Positions 11,501 to 23,167 are shown, counted from the first letter of the stretch. The stretch: 64,000 nt of DNA from Stenogyne calaminthoides (GCA_037126765.1 JBBCBC010000034.1:16304691-16368690); one strand, 5' to 3'. Translations and numbers: made by a program. The notes: a model not told the origin generated them from the sequence alone.

Positions 11501-13314
11501 AACCGGGTGTAAGCTTTTGCACGAGGACCACACATCAAGAGAATGCTATTACAAATTCCATTGAAATATATGACGACTTCAGGTAAGGTAGTGGTTGACG
11601 TGTGCTTTTGTTTTATATTAATTCTTCATTTTGATGATAATTTTGATTTGCTTATAATTTTGCAGTGGATTACATTTCATGACATCTAATAATGATTGTG
11701 GTGTAAGAGAGTACGACTTGGAGAGGTTTCAGCTTCTTAACCATTTCCGCTTCCCTTGGCCAGTCAATGTAAGCCTCTTTATATGCAAGACATATCACAT
11801 TCACTATTATATATGTGTGCTTATGCCAAGGGTTCGTTGAATCTATTTCTTGTTTCATAGGAGTCCTTCTAGCTCTATTGGGTGGAATTTTAGCGCAGTA
11901 GATATTTGTGATGTTAGTTAACCACAGAAAGAGTAGGAATTTATGCAACACATTTTTTTTTTCTAGAACACCGCTAAGCTTGTTAAAAACTTAATTGAAA
12001 TCAATGTTGCCTAGTTTTGAAACAAGTTGTGTTATACACAGAATAGAATGAACGAGGAATTGTACATGCCATGCGTATTTTGATTTTTTTTTTCTGAAAT
12101 TGTTGGTCTTGACGCAGCACACATCAATGAGCCCTGACCGCAAGCTCATCACCGTTGTTGGAGATGATCGTGATGGATTACTCGTAGATGCCCGAAATGG
12201 AAAGGTACTCAAGTTTTACAGTTTCTCGACGAATTTAATTTACTGATAAAAAGTGTGCAATATGAACTGTAAATATTATTTTGGAAATTATTTGGAGGTT
12301 ATTATATGCGATAGCATCACTTACCAGAGGTATATACAGATTTTTATATGTTTCCCTTCTACCCTTCTTGAGGTAGCATCTGATAATAACGTAAAAATCA
12401 ACCGATTTCTCATGTCTGATAACACAGCATGTACTTTGTATTGAATTAGCAAAAATGAAGTTGGTGAAAATGTGTTTTTAGTCCTTTAAGTTTGCTCATC
12501 TTTTGCTTTCAGGATATTCCACTTTCCCGAATTGAATTTTGTCCTGTTAGCTTTAATAATTAACTTTTTAGTCATTTGACAAGCTACATCAGGTTAGTAA
12601 CCGATTATGAAAGTTAGCAAGACATAATTAAAAAAAAAAAAATTGAAAAAAAAATGCTACATCAGCTAACAATTGGATGTTAACCTGCTCTAGCCAATTA
12701 AAGGACTGAAAAGTTGAAATTTGTACGAAATTCAACTCGGTAAAGTGGAGTGTCCTGAAAGTAAAAATGGGCAAACTTACAGGACTTAAAGAAGCCTTTT
12801 GCCATAATGTCGTAATCATTCTCTTTTAAGGAAAAAAGTTATACTATTTATTTTGCAACGTTTAAAACTAATTCTCGACTCCCTTAATTCAATTTCTCAG
12901 ACAGTTGCTCCAGTTGTTGGTCATCAAGACTACTCATTTGCTTCAGCATGGCACCCAGACGGCAGGGTCTTTGCAACGGGCAATCAGGACAAGACATGCA
13001 GAGTGTGGGACTTGAGGAACCTCTCGATTCCAACGGCAATTCTCAAGGGAAATATAGGTGCAGTCAGATCAATCCGGTTTTCAAATGACGGGCAGTTTAT
13101 GGTGGTAGCTGAACCGGCTGATTTCGTGCACGTGTACAGCACTATACAGAATTATGAAACAAGGCAAGAGCTGGATTTCTTTGGGGAAATATCTGGTGTG
13201 TCTCTCAGTCCAGACGATGAGTCTATTTGCGTCGGGATTTGGGACAGGACGTATGCCAGCTTGCTGCAGTATAACCGAAAACACACGTATGAATATCTTG
13301 ATTCCGTTATGTAA
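8557..13314 (+). CDS. WD40 repeat protein, plant C2A9.03-like (transducin superfamily)
   Basis: Nine coding exons join in frame to 440 residues: 8557-8682, 8904-9071, 9174-9260, 10373-10507, 10650-10760, 11491-11582, 11666-11768, 12118-12204, 12901-13314. Donors and acceptors are GT/AG, and only the 11582/11666 junction splits a codon. The N-terminus is acidic and disordered-looking (DYMVDDGDVADSLDG). It is followed by the conserved GIPWDRLNITRETYR box, then beta-propeller blades, including one in the last exon with the WD signature TCRVWDLRN and GHQDYSFASAWHPDG before it. The arrangement matches the plant family homologous to yeast 'WD repeat-containing protein C2A9.03'. Its molecular role is not established; propellers of this kind usually act as protein-binding scaffolds. 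The start is chosen because it is the first ATG after the leader acceptor. I consider the gene intact. Confidence 0.9.
9521..9806. mobile_element. TRIM (miniature LTR retrotransposon) in WD40 intron
   Basis: A complete small LTR element. The left LTR 9521-9600 starts TGTTGATAAA and ends ATTCTTTCA. The right LTR 9727-9806 starts TGTTGAGGGG and has the same end. Both are 80 bp and share CCCTCTCTACAAG. Immediately after the left LTR is a perfect TGGTATCAGAGC (9601-9612), complementary to the 3' end of initiator tRNA-Met. Just before the right LTR is a purine-rich tract, GAGTGAGGGGGAA (9714-9726). The flanks give a 5-bp duplication TTTTT/TTTTT (9516-9520, 9807-9811), though a T-run is weak evidence alone. 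The internal region is only 126 bp with no ORF, so the element is non-autonomous. The LTRs differ at several positions, so the insertion is not recent. Confidence 0.85.
10819..11063. mobile_element. Candidate short TIR element in WD40 intron
   Basis: The left end contains TTCCTAATTATTTGTC (10832-10850 region) and the right end contains its near-inverse GACAGATAATTAGGAA, about 245 bp overall. There are no coding features. Target duplications are not clear, so the borders are approximate. Confidence 0.45.
12470..12800. mobile_element. Long-TIR MITE/foldback in WD40 intron
   Basis: The left arm TTTAGTCCTTTAAGTTTGCT... and the reverse complement of the right arm TTTAAGTCCTGTAAGTTTGC... match over roughly 90-110 bp, including CTTTCAGGA and TTGAATTT blocks. 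The A-rich centre at about 12628-12652 is not shared. There is no coding capacity. The element lies just upstream of the last coding exon's acceptor but leaves it intact. Confidence 0.6.
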
Positions 13315-14059
13315 TTGGTACTCGTGTCTTGGTTCTCAGCCACGGTCGAGTTAAAGAGACATGGATAGTGTGGAAATGTGCTGTTCTTGGTTTTGTTTCA
13401 TGTGTGTCTGTAGCTTTTGTTTGATAAGCATAGGTATATATTGCAGGTAACCATGTTCTTAAATAAAGAAACTAATTACTGATAGAAATCCTCATTAGAA
13501 ACCCCCACTAAAAAGAACTGTATCAAAAGTATTAGGAGAGTTGGTATTTGGTTTGCTCTCATAGAGAGGAGGTTCAGGGTTATCCTTTTATAAGAAAGAC
13601 TGAATTTTGATTTTGGAAAAAATGAAAATCACGACGTTTATTCTCTCTTTTTTTCTCCATAAAAGTGTTCTCAGTATTCATTCTATTTACAGAGAAAAAT
13701 TGGAACCTCTGGTTAGGTTTGCCGACCGACTAAGCTGGTTAAGTTATGGTTTCGGATTTTTCGAATTGTCGGTTTGAAATTGTTTTGAAACACAACTCAA
13801 AGATGTAGAAATATTTTTTTTTAAAGTTGGTGTGACCCAACTTTTAAAAAAACACTTATCTTTTTAACTATGTTTCAAAATACACACGTAGCAATTCCAA
13901 ATCGTTGTGCACCCTTATGTACTTTCTTCACCAGACAAATCTCATTTTGCTGTCATCATTTGAAGAATTGGTGGTTTCCCAGAAATTCTCATTAAGCGAA
14001 ACCGTTTCGAGTTTAAATCAAAGCTGCATAAATTATTGAATGACTACATAGAGCACATA
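13315..14059. other. 3' flank of the WD40 gene and intergenic DNA
   Basis: A probable 3' UTR follows the TAA, with AATAAA-like AAATAAAGAAA near 13460 as a plausible polyadenylation signal. Beyond it I see no gene. Confidence 0.4.
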
Positions 14060-14640
14060 TTATGACAGTTCGTTTTTTTCTTCGTGCCACTTTTCGTATT
14101 TCATTTTTGTTCTACTCTCTATATTATTAACATGTGTCGATTGACATGAAATATGTAGTTTATTGATTATTTTTTCACTTCTTCCATCTTAACATCCAAA
14201 TTATAGAACACAAAATGAAGCGCTAAAAGTAGCACGATTGATATAATCCCATTTTATGGACCATACAATTTGATGGGTTATGATACTTTTGTGCTCGTGT
14301 TTATAAAGATTACAGATTCATCGAAGAAAAATCTCGGTAAGCATTTTTGGAAGGATATTCAATGATTTATCTAGTGAAAATCCTGTGCAAGAATTTGTTA
14401 TGGTATAAATAATAATATTTGGGAGAAATAACTGGATGAGTGGAAAGAAGAAAAGCACAAAGGAGGGGAGAAAAAGTGAGTGTGGTGTTCTATTTTGTAT
14501 TACATAAATGGACGAATGACATGTGGAATAATAAAAAATATTCAATGAATCATTATATTTTGAATATTTGTGTTAAAAATTCAACAGGATGAAATATCAA
14601 TGAAATACGAAAAGTGAAACAGGAAAATAGACAACTCAAT
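14060..14640. mobile_element. Candidate Mutator-like miniature element
   Basis: An 18-bp perfect inverted repeat, CACTTTTCGTATTTCATT at 14088-14105 and its complement at 14599-14616, sits inside longer imperfect ends. The flanking 9-mers GAGCACATA (14051-14059) and GAGCCCACA (14641-14649) agree at 7 of 9, suggesting a decayed 9-bp target duplication as made by Mutator-like elements. The ~580-bp interior has no transposase-like ORF. Confidence 0.5.
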
Positions 14641-14839
14641 GAGCCCACAATAGAAAAAACAAAAACCATTTAAGGGGATGTTTGGTGAAAAGTTAAATTT
14701 GTTAAACTTCTAAAAGATAATTCAATTGGACAAAGGATTAGTTTAGAAGTCAATTTGCTGCTTGTTAGAATATCAAAAACTCCCTCCGGGACAAGAGTGA
14801 TGAGATTGCTACCAATTTAATAAAAACCGAAAAGGATTT

Positions 14840-15256
14840 TGAAAGTTGTTAAATTAATTATATTAATTATTAATTTAATAATTAAATCATGAAGTGGATA
14901 ATATTAAATCAGAAATTTGGTAATTTCCTTGAGATTATAAAAGGAGAATATTTAGAAATTCAGAAGGACGAAAAAATTACGTGAATGAATCAGAATTGAT
15001 TCTCGCTCCTTTTCTCCCTGCTTCAAAATACAGAAAAGTCACATGATGATTTATTCATTGATAAACACATGCATCACACCATATATAATCAAAGGGCTCT
15101 TAAATTGTGATTAATGGAAACAATCCGTGATCAATTCGTGTGATTGTATTTCGGACTCTGAGGATCCAGACGTACGTAGAATTCAACCGGTTCTATTTTC
15201 TTTCCGCTGCAATTCTGGAATAAAGGTTAGTGGGATTCTAACCCCGTGTTCCAACA
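14840..15256 (+). repeat. 5' LTR of the copia element
   Basis: It starts TGAAAGTTGTTAAATTAA and ends CCGTGTTCCAACA. It matches 22423-22954 along its length but is about 115 bp shorter: a block equivalent to about 22715-22900 is missing or rearranged. Shared landmarks include GAAGGACGAAAAAATTACGTG and GGAATAAAGGTTAGTG. Confidence 0.85.
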
Positions 15257-15257
15257 A

Positions 15258-15269
15258 TGGTATCAGAGC
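15258..15269 (+). other. Primer binding site of the copia element
   Basis: TGGTATCAGAGC lies one base after the 5' LTR and is the standard site complementary to the 3' end of initiator tRNA-Met used by plant copia elements. Confidence 0.85.
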
Positions 15270-15779
15270 CATTGTGTTGGATTCTCGTATGTGTTTTCGA
15301 TTCTCGCACGTTTATATGCCCTGTATGTGTGATATGACATGTTTTCGCGATTCAATTGCACAAGTTCGGATTTTTTTCAATATTTTCGATTTATTGAAAC
15401 GGGCGTATTTGGGGCTGAAATTTTTACTGTAAATGCGTATTATAGTGTAGATGATATCTGCAAAATTTCAGATTTTTCAGACGCACCGTTTGTGAGATAT
15501 AAATCAGTATTTGAATTTTTTTTTGAACTTTGACTGCAAATTGCGAACAGTACTGAATGATATATCTTATGTTCTTGGTACTGGTGTAATATAAATTGAG
15601 AGACGATTACAACAGTATATTATTCGTTAATTTTGGTTAAGAAACGAATGAGTTATGATTTTTTGAAAAATCAAACGTTTTGGGGACTAGATTGAATATT
15701 TTCAGAGAATTTGTGGGTCTTTAACTGAGAATTAGACATTCTATAAGGACCAAATTGTAAAATCTGAAAACTAAATTCA

Positions 15780-16255
15780 ATTTAAAGTCAAACCGGTTCA
15801 ACCGAACCCAGCCGACAATGAACCGGATCGGACCGCTGAACCGAACCGGGATCTGACACCAGTGGACACGTAGCAACAAATGGATCCGACACGTGGTGCG
15901 ATGACGGCGCGTGTAGTTCACGCGCCAGTTCCGTCAATTACGTGAGAGCGCGTGGATCACACATGTGAGCATGAGTCGGCACGTGGACCCCACGCGCTTG
16001 CGCGTGAAGGCACGTGCTACATTGCGTTGGGGCGTGACGTTGCGTGGCTACCTCCTAGCTGCGCGTGGAGGCGCGTGCATGATGCTGACTGCGTGTGCTG
16101 ACACTTGCAGGCGCCCCGGCGATTCTGGGCGGTGTTCCGGCGTTTTGAACTGTTTCCGGCGAGTTCGCGCTCATGTTATCTTGTTTTGGCTTGTTTGGGA
16201 TCATTTTAACTCCGATTTTGGTTCCGAAAATTGCTACGTTCTTATTTTTTAGTGT
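15780..16255 (+). other. GC- and CpG-rich leader segment of the copia element
   Basis: This is an island of GC-rich sequence in AT-rich DNA, containing many GCGCGTG/CACGTG motifs and CCGAACCG/CGGTTC repeats. The 95-residue ORF at 15965-16252 has no recognisable domain, and its codons simply reflect the motif repeats. It lies in the untranslated leader of the retrotransposon. Confidence 0.5.
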
Positions 16256-18839
16256 AGATTATTAATTTGCATAAATTTTTTAATATTTAAACCGAGGATG
16301 TTCGAGTATTTATTTAACTACTAATTTGAGAACCGTATTTGAATTGTTTACACTTGTGAATTAGCTTATTATGCTTGAGAATTATTTTTCTTGCGTAATC
16401 GTAAGCTTAATAATTCATGTGTTAAATATTTAAGCATTGGATGTATAAACGGTTGCTGAATTTTAATAGGTACAACTCAAATTAATGAACAATCGTGTTC
16501 AACAAATTCGATATTTTTTAATGCAATTTTTAAGAATTACACGAAAGACTAGCACAAAATTTTGGAACATTAAATTGCTTAACGGAGATGGATAGTTTAA
16601 TTGCTCTTTCTTATCATCACATGAGAAAATTCCAATTTGATAGCTCAAGACTTAGTAAAAGTTCGAAATTGAGCTATAACTTTTTCAAGAATACTTATAG
16701 TAGCTTTCTTGAATTAAATTATGTCAAGATTGGAATTTAATAGTAATTGTGATAATGTTATAAGAAAATTATTGGTGGATTGGGTTAAAGATGCAAGTAG
16801 ACAAGTTGTTGGGACGACACGTCTATGTATTAAAGATGATTCATTGATTCAATGTTATTACCTTGAAAGGTAAATGTAACGCTTGAATACGAATCACCAC
16901 ATAGATCCATACGCCATATTTTTCATAATGACGGTACTAAATGTAGTACTTCAAGAGACATGAATGTCAAAGAGGATTCAAACTATTCATGTATATTGCC
17001 TGATAGTGATGCTGAAATAAGATTAGATTAAGAATAACCTTAGTAGTTGATTTTTTGGGCTTATTGTAGCCATTAGATTTTCTAGCCTACTTTGAGTTAT
17101 TTTGTTGACTCATAACATGATTGTGCTTTATTACGTTTATAATGATAAATGTTATTAAGCATATAGTTTCATGTTATTAAGTGGGAGTTTTAGTTGTTTA
17201 CTGGGTTAAAAGCTAGAACTGATTTTGTTCATGTTTTGGAACTGAATCTGATTAATGAGGATACTTGATGAGATTGATGATTAATGACTTTAAGTCAATT
17301 TTCGATGTCAAATTTTGTATTAAATTTTTCAGATGTCTGTTATCTTAACATTGAACATATTAATACATATATGTACATTAACTCATTGAATCACTTAAAT
17401 AAAACCAAACAATAGCTTCAAAAGCTATCAACTCCAATATAATTAAATACACTCAATAACGATAATTATGACATGTGATGTCATAATTAATTAAATGTTC
17501 TTGGAGAACAAGATGCATTGAATACTATCTACCATGTTATGGAAGATCCTGGGATTAAGATGGAGATTCAGATCAAAATGGATCAAAAGATTTACCTTGC
17601 TTGGACTATAAAAAATTCTTAGTTCATAACTAACTGGTGAGCTCGGTTGTAGACAACATGATCCTTGAGAATGTGCAACACCTTACAACTTATGATATTT
17701 GGTAATATCTGATAGAGAAGTATGGTAGCACATCATTTTCTGAACAACATCGAATTCTGATCTAACATAATCATTTCCTTATAAGTGGAAACACTTGAGA
17801 GTTAACACGACCAGTGATGAAAGTATTAAACTTTCACTTATTCAATTTGTAGTGTTGAGTTGAAATATGTGTTACTTGGAGCTTTCAAGTCTTCATCAAG
17901 TGTTCTAGTTTCCAAATCCAGTTCTAAAAACACTTCAAACTCTAACATTAGACATACTGGAATGAATGAAGGAAATGACGAGCAGTATTGAATTAGAAAT
18001 ACTGCAATTAAACTTCAATTTAATCCTAATGTTCAGAAGAATAAGAAGAAGAGATATGCAAAACTGAAAATTAGATAACCTACAAGCTTGGTCATTTTAC
18101 TCATGAGTATCTTGAGTCCAAGAGGGACAAAAAAATTCATTGTAGTTATTTGGCTTTAGCATAATTGTCTATGGTGGTGTATTTATTGAATGAATTTTAT
18201 CCTTGTGGATTATAGATTCAGGAAACGCAGACCATTGACTAACGATGAATGGTCATTTTATTTACATCATCATCATGTTCCAAGTGGGACGAGATGAATG
18301 TATGTGAAAACAAAGTTCGAGTTGAAGTCTAGGGACTTGCAAACTTGAGATTGACAATGGTCATTGTTTCATAATGCATGATGCTTGTTTTTCTTTGGAG
18401 GTCATTAAGGATCTCAACTCTGAATATGTTCTTCTATGATTGAGATGTATTTTGAAATTTATATTAGAGATGGTTGTGATAGTATATACAATGTGTATTA
18501 TGGTACTTGACAATTATTCTATGTTTTATATGGTTTTGGACTATAAGAGAATAATTTTATTTAGTATTATGATGACAAATCATGGATTACTAAATATTTG
18601 TTCATCTAGTTATGCTTGTATAAATGATGATATTTAACATGATAGATTTAGTCACATTGTGCAAGATAGAAATAACTGACTTGCAAAAGAAGGACTATGG
18701 AGTTCGTCTTTAAAGTCGAGTTATCAAAATGTGAATATTGTCTTGATCACAAGTGATTAAAAAACCATTTGATAAAACTGTGGTTGTTGTTCTTCAATGC
18801 AATTATCTTACGATTGATAAATGTGATTTTATGAATGTC

Positions 18840-19010
18840 AAATAGCAATCATGGAACTTATTGATTTTTTCATTACTTATATTGATAATTTTTCACGTTT
18901 TTACATGTCTAAAATTTCTCACAAGTTTGAGACATTAGGTTGCTTCAAACATTACCTAAATGAGGATGAGAATAAAAAGACATAATTTTAAAGGTTTTAA
19001 GAACCAATAG
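18840..19010 (+). pseudogene. Copia integrase core fragment
   Basis: Reading across frame breaks gives YFITYIDNFSRFYMSKISHKFETLGCFKHYLNEDEN-like residues, the familiar copia integrase stretch around the second catalytic region (FIDDFSR...K.E....F). Stops and frameshifts on both sides show it is not functional. Confidence 0.65.
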
Positions 19011-19984
19011 AGAACGTGAATATTTATCCATGCAGTTCAAGGAACTGTGTAATGAAAATAACATAATCCGACAATCATTAAAGTCTTACACACTATTGCT
19101 AAATGGTGTGACTGAAAGAATGAATGAGCGTTGTTGGATATGACATGATCCATGATAGGACAATTAATTTTAACAATCTTTTTTAAAAGATGAGTTATTT
19201 ATTATTGTCTACATGTTGAATAAAGTTATTCATAGTTGATTAAGTCAACTCGATCTGAACTCTAGAAAGTTGAAGACCTGATCTTTTTTGTTAATCTTGG
19301 TATTTGTAGACCAACAAGGGTCTAAAGAATTTAGAAATGTATCTTCTAAGATAATATGCTAAATCCAATGGATACAAATTGATCGGAGATCAACAAGTTC
19401 AGAGTAAGACATGAGATAAAATCGCATAATGTCAATTTTTCTGAAAAGATTTCCTAGTAGGGAAAGTATTAGAAATACTATACCATTTTCAGATTGAAAT
19501 AATCACTCTCTATCAGATCCAAGTGGGAGTGATTTACTTAATGTTGTGATATTTGATAAAAGTTTACACATTAAGATTATATGGATGTTGATGATAGTAA
19601 TTATTTATGTCACAAAAGTTTCAATCTTGAAAAATACTCTAGGAAACATGTGTCTGAGAGACATCAAGATATTGAGGGACACACCTCATTTATATTTTCA
19701 GAAATTAGATCAGTCTTTAGTGAATGAAGATGGACCTACAGACGATCGAGAGGTTCTATCTCGTTATGCAAGAGACTAATGAAACAAAGCAATGAAAGAT
19801 AATATAGAGTCTATTAGATCGAATCAAGTTTTTTGAAACTTGTAGATCTTTTATTGGGACACATCTTAAAAATGCTCACTTAGTAGAGAAAGATTATACT
19901 CACAAAGGGGTATTTAGACTTTCTTCATCTATTGTGAGATTTTCCTCGATTCGTTCACTTTTTTGCTATAATATCAAGTATAGA

Positions 19985-20340
19985 TTTAGAATTACATAAA
20001 AATGGACGTTACTATTTTTCTCAATGGAGAATTCAAAGAAGGGGATAATGTTTGTAAATTGAAGAAGTCGGTTTACAAACTTAAACAATCCTCAAGACAG
20101 TGGTACTTGAGACTACATATTATGATTGTCTCATATTAACTTGTTAGACAAAGACCACTGTGTTTATATTTAACGGTCCAAAGATAGTTCTGTAATTCTA
20201 TGATTATATGTTGATACATTGTCAGCTGGAAAGATAACTATGAGAATCTTTTGGTGAAAGTTTCATAACGATATTTCAAAGAAGTTACTTGGATAGTCTT
20301 AGCAGACTTATGTAGTAAGACTTCTAAAACAATTCAAATG
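19985..20340 (+). pseudogene. Copia reverse transcriptase fragment
   Basis: The translation at 20002-20115 gives MDVTIFLNGEFKEG followed by VCKLKKSVYKLKQSSRQW, matching the copia RT segment MDVKTAFLNG...VCKLKKSLYGLKQ.RQW. Downstream, the DHCVYI and VILYVD-like residues near the YVDD catalytic box can be read only by changing frame, so the enzyme is dead. Confidence 0.75.
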
Positions 20341-20739
20341 AAAGTATAAAAGCATGTTGATTATCATGATATAAAAGAACGAGTCACTGAATTATGATGA
20401 ATGTCTGAAGACTGAAAGATGAAATGTCAAATGTACCATAAGCAAATTCAATTGAATGTCGGAAGTGTGTCAAGTTGTGTGCACATCTAGACATTTGTTA
20501 AGTTGTTGGTTTGGTTAGCAGATATCAGTTAAATCCGAATAGAGACACTAAAAGATAGTGTGTGAGATTTTTGAGATATCTGATGGGTATTGCAGATTAT
20601 TATCTCAACGAGATAATCTAAACTTAGAGAGTATACAGACACTAACTGAAATTATGATTTAGATGCAAGTAAATCAAATTTCAGTTATGCCTTATTGCAT
20701 AATATTGAAGCAATCTCGTGGCGTAACATGAAATAAGTC

Positions 20740-21290
20740 TATATAGCACTGACCACTATCAAAGCTGAACTTGTGGCATGTGCATCTGTAGTCAAATAAA
20801 TATTTTGGTTAAGAATTTTCATGAAATATTTGGAATTAGTAAGCACTCAATTGAGATCGTTAACGATTCATGGAGAATTAAACACTCTAGTGGGAGTTGT
20901 AACGATTCATTGAGAATTAAAAACTCTAGTGGGAGTTGTAATGATTCATTGATGTATATGACATTCCAGTGGGAGTTATATTGATTCACTCTGGAATCAA
21001 ACACTCCAGTGGGAGTTATATCGATTCACTGTGAAATTAAACACTCCCATGGGAGTTGTAAAGATTGATTGTGAAATGAAATACTCCAGTGGGAACTGTT
21101 ATGATTCATCATAATAATTAAAGAAAATAAAGCTTACTCTAAAGATTTCAAGTATTATGAAAAGTTTAACTTTGTAAAGACGTTACAAAGAAGAAAGAGT
21201 GATTCTTGAATAAATTCCTGCTGACTTGATGTTAGCAGATTTGTTGTCAAACCTAATTACAGAAGATGTGTAAGACATCTTAAGATCTTG
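20740..21290 (+). pseudogene. Copia RNase H fragment split by a tandem array
   Basis: The start reads TTIKAELVACASVVK (copia T..AEYVA...) then WLRIFMKYLELVSTQLRSLTIH, leading to the region where a catalytic Asp is expected. After the array at 20861-21115, residues like KAYSKDFKYYE and later a DLMLADLL-like stretch (across a frame change) resume the usual C-terminus. The 3' end of pol follows with stops. Confidence 0.65.
20861..21115 (+). repeat. 40-bp tandem array inside RNase H
   Basis: Units start at 20861, 20901, 20941, 20981, 21021, 21061 and 21101, an exact 40-bp period with a last partial unit. The consensus carries GATTCA(T/C)TG.GAA.TTAAA, then ACTC(C/T)AGTGGGAGTT. Because 40 is not a multiple of 3, the repeats shift frame each time. 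Confidence 0.9.
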
Positions 21291-22140
21291 GGTTTGTATG
21301 GATTTAAATGGACTATATAGTAGTTGTTAATGTTACTATACATTTATGTATTATGAACTATATGAAATGTTGATATAATAGTATGTCAATAAGTTGATTG
21401 GCTCTCTCATACGAGCAATCGCCTCTGACATCGAGATATGTGCAGAGATGAGATTATATTGTAGATAATCGCAACAGATTTTACCACAAATCTATTTGAC
21501 TTGTCACAAAGCTAAATCAATGGATTCCTAGATAATAGGAGGAAATCCAAGTTAAGCGTCGATGGTACACTTGAACTATGATTTACACGATGTCAAATAA
21601 ATAAAATGACATACGCTTCCATCCTGGGAAGTTAAAACATCGTGACATGTGTTTCATACCACATGTGCTAAGATGACCATAAGGAAATGAGAAAGATATC
21701 CTTATTTTCTCATTGTATGAAGCCTTGAGGTTTTGATAGGCCTCTTAAAAGTACCCTTAGGACTTTCTACTAGATTTCTAAGTCTTCACTTTAGTGTTGC
21801 TACTTTAGCATGCTACCAATAGCTACGATTAATGCAACAATGTGGTACATGTCTAGGAAAGCAGCTATAGTGAGAGTCTGTAGATATTTTGTGTAAAAGG
21901 AAGGTCATCTTTATTAACACGTTCTATTGTGTTCATTGACCGGTCAATCAAGTTGAGAACTTGATTATGAATACATAGATTTGATAAAAGGTTGAATATG
22001 CTCTAATAGTTTCAAGGGATTGAAAGAGATATGTCAATTCTTCATATAAAATCTGGTTGTGTTAAATATAATTAACAGTTATATAGCGTGGAGGGTATAC
22101 TTGTATGAAAAGATTTGAATTCTTCATATAAAACTTCATG

Positions 22141-22265
22141 TGTGAGTGGTTGAAAGTTATTCAATATATCATTAATTATTAATTTAATATAAATATGAAG
22201 TGAATAAAAAATCTCATATTCTGAAGGCGAAAAAATTACGTGAATGAACGATTTATTTCGCCCAA
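22141..22265 (+). repeat. Extra partial LTR preceded by a duplicated purine tract
   Basis: CTTCATGTGTGAGTGG (22135-22149) followed by TGAAAGTTATTCAAT copies the sequence that precedes and begins the 3' LTR (CTTCATGTGTGAGTGGGAGA|TGAAAGTT at 22403-22430). The match continues through TTAATTATTAATTTAATA and GCGAAAAAATTACGTGAATGAA, then stops. It is a third, truncated LTR 5' end about 270 bp upstream of the real one. Confidence 0.65.
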
Positions 22266-22422
22266 AATACGTATGAAAAGGTATTATGTGATGGTGTAAA
22301 GAGGTGAAGTACATCTTTGTTTTTGCTTTTGGATGACAAGGTTAAACGGAACAACTTATAAACGACAAATTATTTAAATTAAACATGTGTGTAAGAGTCA
22401 AACTTCATGTGTGAGTGGGAGA

Positions 22423-22954
22423 TGAAAGTTATTAAATTAATTATATTAATTATTAATTTAATAATTAAATCCACACATGAAGTGAATAATATTAAATCAG
22501 GAAGTTGGTAACTTCCTTGAGATTATAAGGGAGAATATTTTGAAATTCAGAAGGACGAAAAAATTACGTGAATGAATCAGAATTGATTCTCGCTCCTTTT
22601 TTCCCTGCTCCAAAATACAGAAAAGTCAAAGGGTGATTTCTTCATTGATAAACACACGCATCACAACATACATAATCAAAGGGCTCTTAAATTGTGATTA
22701 ATGGAAACAATCCATTGATCAAAAATCTTTATAAGTTGCACTTTTTCCCTGGTTGTCTGGTTGATTGTTTGGATTCAATTCGAGCCTTCGAGAATCCAGA
22801 GAATCCGTCTTGACGAATTAATTCAACCGACTATCATGGTTCTATAAAGTTCTGTAAGAAAGATTCACCTTTCCATTCTTGGGTTTTGGGATCTAATCAA
22901 ATTGCTTTTATTACGGAATAAAGGTTAGTGTGATTCTAACCCCGTGTTCCAACA
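22423..22954 (+). repeat. 3' LTR of the copia element
   Basis: It starts TGAAAGTTATTAAATTAA directly after a purine tract, GAGTGGGAGA (22413-22422), and ends CCGTGTTCCAACA. At 532 bp it is the longer of the two LTRs and probably nearer the original length. Confidence 0.85.
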
Positions 22955-23167
22955 GTTTTCAAATTTTAGTAAGAGACAAAAATTATTCTATTTTATGGAT
23001 GAAACTAATTACCACACCGTCAAGATTCTAAAAGTGAAGATTGAATAATGGGCAAAAGTGTAAGAGATTTTGAAATATATTAAAAGACATGGAGATAAAT
23101 CATGCATGATAATTCAAGAATTTGGATGGTTGCAAGATTATTTTGTTTGATAACTGTATGTGCATGT
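22955..23167. other. Junction DNA containing the start of a small ORF
   Basis: An ATG at 23102 opens an 87-codon frame whose first ~29 residues look like a hydrophobic signal peptide (VARLFCLITVCACAQLVIA), followed by a Lys-rich tail. No family is recognised. A GTAAAT donor-like site follows at about 23250. Whether this is a gene fragment is uncertain. Confidence 0.3.

Larger units (their letters stand above)
14840..22954 (+). mobile_element. Degenerate full-length Ty1/copia LTR retrotransposon
   Basis: Both LTRs, a primer site and a purine tract are present in plus orientation, and fragments of integrase, reverse transcriptase and RNase H appear in copia order. The coding region is broken by many stops and frameshifts and I see no intact domain. 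Immediate flanks GATTT (14835-14839) and GTTTT (22955-22959) agree at 4 of 5, compatible with an aged 5-bp target duplication. The LTRs differ by indels and substitutions, so the insertion is old. A leader of about 2 kb between the primer site and the first gag-like sequence (around 17335) is unusually long. Confidence 0.85.

Noticed and set aside
15965..16252. 95-residue ORF in GC-rich leader
   Set aside because: No homology or domain; its composition follows repeated GCGCGTG motifs.
20861..21115. Possible CRISPR array
   Set aside because: Repeats abut with no unique spacers, in a plant retrotransposon.
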